DNA from: UBA3064 sp023258775
GTDB lineage: Bacteria > Pseudomonadota > Gammaproteobacteria > Burkholderiales > Burkholderiaceae_E
Direction of reading: 5' to 3'
DNA: 64,000 nt
Assembly: GCA_044355655.1 (NCBI GenBank)
Contig: JBIKXS010000011.1
Span: 18,466-82,465 of the forward strand
In this document: piece by piece, positions 62,201 to 64,000 of the stretch
Numbering within the stretch: the stretch's first letter is position 1
Layout of the letters: every line of letters begins with the position of its first letter
Made by a program: the position numbers and the translations under genes
The notes under the pieces: generated by a model
The model's input: the letters and a program-made list of their open reading frames with translations, nothing else
The model's database searches: none
What the model was told of the DNA's origin: nothing

Positions 62201-62242
62201 CACTGAAGTGTGCATTTCGTCTTTGACGAAATCGGTTCAGTG
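62201..62242. repeat. Nested inverted repeat upstream of the cupin gene
   Basis: Outer arms CACTGAA (62201-62207) and TTCAGTG (62236-62242), inner arms ATTTCGTC (62214-62221) and GACGAAAT (62225-62232) with loop TTT. Together a hairpin of 15 pairs with an internal bulge could form in RNA, or the arms could be a regulator-binding site about 70-110 bp before the cupin ATG. No T-run follows. Confidence 0.55.
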
Positions 62243-62313
62243 CCAGGCCCATCATGCTGGCCAGCGCAATCGCAAGCCCTCACAATCGCTATCGTCTTCA
62301 GTGAGGAGCTGGT

Positions 62314-62706
62314 ATGGAGCAGGTGAAGCCACTATGGTTCAAATCGATGAGCGACATCCCCTGGCAGGAGTACCCCGGCCATTTCGGCGGCGCGCTTTCC
62401 AAGGCATTGGTAGGCCCCGAGCAAAGTAGCGCTGGTCTGATTGATTTTCGAATATCACGCTACGCGCCCATGGCCTATGTTGAAGTCCATAGTCACAGCG
62501 TTCAGTACCAAATCTATTACGTTCTCGAAGGTGAGGGCACGTTGATCATTGGTAACGAGCGCCGGGTCATGAAAGTGCACGACTATGTGTTGGTGCCACC
62601 GGGTGTAAGGCACGGCATCTCGAATCAGGGACTCGATGCGCTCGTGTTTTTTGTCATCACAACACCGGCTGTTGATCAAGCTGCCGATCCAGGGGGAAAA
62701 CAATGA
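62314..62706 (+). CDS. Small cupin protein
   Basis: 130-residue single-domain cupin. The metal-binding motif 1 is EVHSHSVQYQIYYVLEGEGTL (HSH and Glu, in EVHSHSVQYQIYYVLEGEG), and motif 2 is LVPPGVRHGISN with the third His. Cupins of this type may be enzymes or sensors binding small acids. GAGGAG lies six bases before the ATG. Its stop overlaps the start of the next gene (ATGA), so it is probably translated with the ThDP enzyme and acts in its pathway; the function is unknown. Confidence 0.9.
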   Translation: MEQVKPLWFKSMSDIPWQEYPGHFGGALSKALVGPEQSSAGLIDFRISRYAPMAYVEVHSHSVQYQIYYVLEGEGTLIIGNERRVMKVHDYVLVPPGVRHGISNQGLDALVFFVITTPAVDQAADPGGKQ

Positions 62707-64000
62707 CTCGAACAAGGAAGGGCGCCGACCTCATCGCTGATTATTTGATCGCTCAGGGTGTGCCCTATGTTTTCGGCGTTTGCGGCCACGGCAATGTTGG
62801 CATGCTTGATGCGCTTTATGATCGCGCTGACAAGATCAAGCTGATTTCACCACGGCATGAGCAATGCGCTGGACATATGGCCGATGCCTACTTCAGGGTC
62901 AAGCACGAAGTGGTCGCAAGCTTGACCTCCACCGGGCCTGGTTCCGCCAATATGGTTATGCCCTTGATCACGGCGCTGTCGGACTCATCGGCCTTTCTTG
63001 CCATCACATCGAATGTGCCGACATCGCAGGCCAATCGAGGTCCGTTTCAGGAACTATATCGACATAATCAGTCTGACTTTACATCGGTGGTGAGGCCCAC
63101 GGTGAAACGCAGTTTTCAGCCAAGTCGGGTCGAGATGTTGCCACTTGCATTGCGACAGGCCTTTGACACGATGACAAGCGGTCGCCCTGGTCCAGTCAAT
63201 ATCGATGTCCCCTTTAATGTGTATCAGGAGGAGGCTGCTGTTGAGCTGCCCGCTGCAAGTCCGGCTTTGGGGAGTATCCGTCCGGCTGCCGCTGCCGCAG
63301 ATCTTTTAAAGGCCAGCGACATGCTCAAGCAAAGCCAAAGGCCGGTACTTTTTATCGGACACGGCGCCACGCTTTCTGAAGCCGGCCCAGCGATAAGCGC
63401 ACTTAGCTCAGGCTTTGGCATTCCGGTGATTACCTCGCCCAATGGCATGGGCTGTGTGCCTGCCGAGGCGATGCTGACCTTGGGCTTTATCGGTCGCAAT
63501 GGCGCATACCCTGCCAATCAGGCGGGCCGTCATGCCGATCTAGTGATAACGCTTGGCACAAGGTTTGACGATCGATCCTCATCATCCTGGCATGCTGGTT
63601 ACTCGTGGAACTTTCCTGATTGCAAGCTCATTCATGTGGATATCGATCCCCAAGAGTTGGGCCGAAACTATGCCCCCGATTTAAGTATTGTGGCGGACGT
63701 GAAGACCTTTGTAAACCAATGGCTTGAGCTGCTTGGCTCGGGTCAGGACTACCGCCAAAGTCTTGCTGGCTGGCATGGCGACATTGGTCAGTGGCAAAAA
63801 CAATGGGATGCATTCGTGTTGCCGCACTTTAGCGATCAAGGAACACCGTTGCGGCCAGAGTTTGTTGTGGGTGCGCTCCAAAAGGCACTGCCCGAGGATG
63901 TGATTCTCTCGCTTGATTCGGGCGTTCATCACAACTGGTTTATGCAGTTTTGGAAGGCGAGACGGCCCCAAAGTATGCTCAATAGCTGGGGCTATTCATC
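62703..64000 (+). CDS. Thiamine diphosphate-dependent enzyme, acetolactate synthase-like, cut by the right edge
   Basis: Homologue of the IlvB/benzoylformate decarboxylase/sulfoacetaldehyde acetyltransferase superfamily. The first 432 residues are visible; the C-terminal part including the GDG ThDP-binding motif is outside. The N-terminal part has VFGVCGHGNVGMLDAL and the activating Glu in PRHEQCAGHMADAYFR, so it is not a glyoxylate carboligase, which lacks that Glu. A middle domain with RPVLFIGHGA and LGTRFDDRS follows. It starts inside the cupin stop. Substrate unknown. Confidence 0.9.
   Translation, partial: MTRTRKGADLIADYLIAQGVPYVFGVCGHGNVGMLDALYDRADKIKLISPRHEQCAGHMADAYFRVKHEVVASLTSTGPGSANMVMPLITALSDSSAFLAITSNVPTSQANRGPFQELYRHNQSDFTSVVRPTVKRSFQPSRVEMLPLALRQAFDTMTSGRPGPVNIDVPFNVYQEEAAVELPAASPALGSIRPAAAAADLLKASDMLKQSQRPVLFIGHGATLSEAGPAISALSSGFGIPVITSPNGMGCVPAEAMLTLGFIGRNGAYPANQAGRHADLVITLGTRFDDRSSSSWHAGYSWNFPDCKLIHVDIDPQELGRNYAPDLSIVADVKTFVNQWLELLGSGQDYRQSLAGWHGDIGQWQKQWDAFVLPHFSDQGTPLRPEFVVGALQKALPEDVILSLDSGVHHNWFMQFWKARRPQSMLNSWGYS

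Larger units (their letters stand above)
61813..62313. other. 501-bp intergenic region, possible small RNA
   Basis: No gene passes inspection here: short open frames exist but none has a ribosome-binding site or recognisable motif. The region contains a Rho-independent terminator (62134-62161) preceded by a second hairpin, GGCAGC TT GCTGCC at about 62115-62128, and downstream a nested inverted repeat (62201-62242). A small RNA ending at about 62161, starting somewhere after 61930, is possible; I could not define a promoter. A T-loop-like TTCGAA near 62035 does not belong to a tRNA. Confidence 0.5.

Noticed and set aside
62703..64000. Glyoxylate carboligase
   Set aside because: The ThDP-activating Glu is present in the HEQ segment, whereas glyoxylate carboligase lacks it; substrate left open.

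Overview
The window reads as chromosomal core genome of a betaproteobacterium, most likely order Burkholderiales and possibly Alcaligenaceae-like. Support comes from gene order and families: a tkt-gap-pgk-pyk-fba run followed downstream by purC-purE-purK-tsaC, pepA-holC-valS, divergent lptF-lptG, a CIRCE-controlled groES-groEL pair, several Bug/TctC-type solute receptors, an SWIB-domain protein with a lysine/alanine-rich tail, and a glutaryl-CoA dehydrogenase beside a CaiB-type CoA-transferase. This placement is inferred from synteny and protein style, because there is no rRNA in the window. I see no tRNA, CRISPR array, insertion sequence or phage gene.

Layout. 1-1331: groEL (cut by the left edge) and groES on the minus strand, with a sigma70-type promoter overlapping a CIRCE operator. 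1434-10774: threonine aldolase, a universal stress protein, a short-chain dehydrogenase, dacB, ubiD, a lytic transglycosylase and two PLP aminotransferases. 10821-16378: a YdiJ-type FAD/Fe-S dehydrogenase and maeB. 16382-18605 (minus): rsmE overlapping a fused speD-speE gene. 18783-25632: the glycolysis/Calvin-type block tkt-gap-pgk-pyk-fba. 25750-33057: quinone oxidoreductase, a DUF1445 protein on the other strand, then purC-purE-purK-tsaC-CaiB, with the last four genes overlapping. 33127-35804 (minus): gcdH and a 14-TM exporter. 35916-40894: msrA, pdxH, a Bug receptor, a DUF3108 protein and a metallo-hydrolase. 40946-49757 (minus): glnS, FKBP isomerase, a beta-hydroxyacid dehydrogenase, a gamma-glutamyltransferase-like enzyme, a haloacid dehalogenase-like enzyme and tctA-tctB-tctC. 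50052-53664: alaS, a TusA-like protein and an SDR, all overlapping. 53760-59369 (minus): SWIB protein, valS, holC, pepA. 59556-61812: lptF-lptG. 62314-64000: a cupin coupled to a ThDP enzyme that is cut by the right edge.

Most genes are housekeeping: central carbon metabolism, purine synthesis, aminoacyl-tRNA synthetases, LPS export and cofactor metabolism. Accessory catabolism is represented by gcdH/CaiB, the TTT transporter cluster and the cupin/ThDP pair.

The most unusual signal is not a gene. At several gene ends the last coding bases, including the stop codon, are imperfectly repeated just downstream, giving short tandem arrays of stop-containing units (ubiD, maeB, fba, qor, msrA and the dehalogenase gene). 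Many of these lie at convergent gene junctions that lack an obvious intrinsic terminator. Other points of interest are a terminator-like hairpin in the alaS leader, a possible small RNA between lptG and the cupin gene, a Gln-rich repeat tail on the Sua5/TsaC protein, and an insertion in RsmE. I did not find a convincing new multi-gene defence or biosynthetic system.
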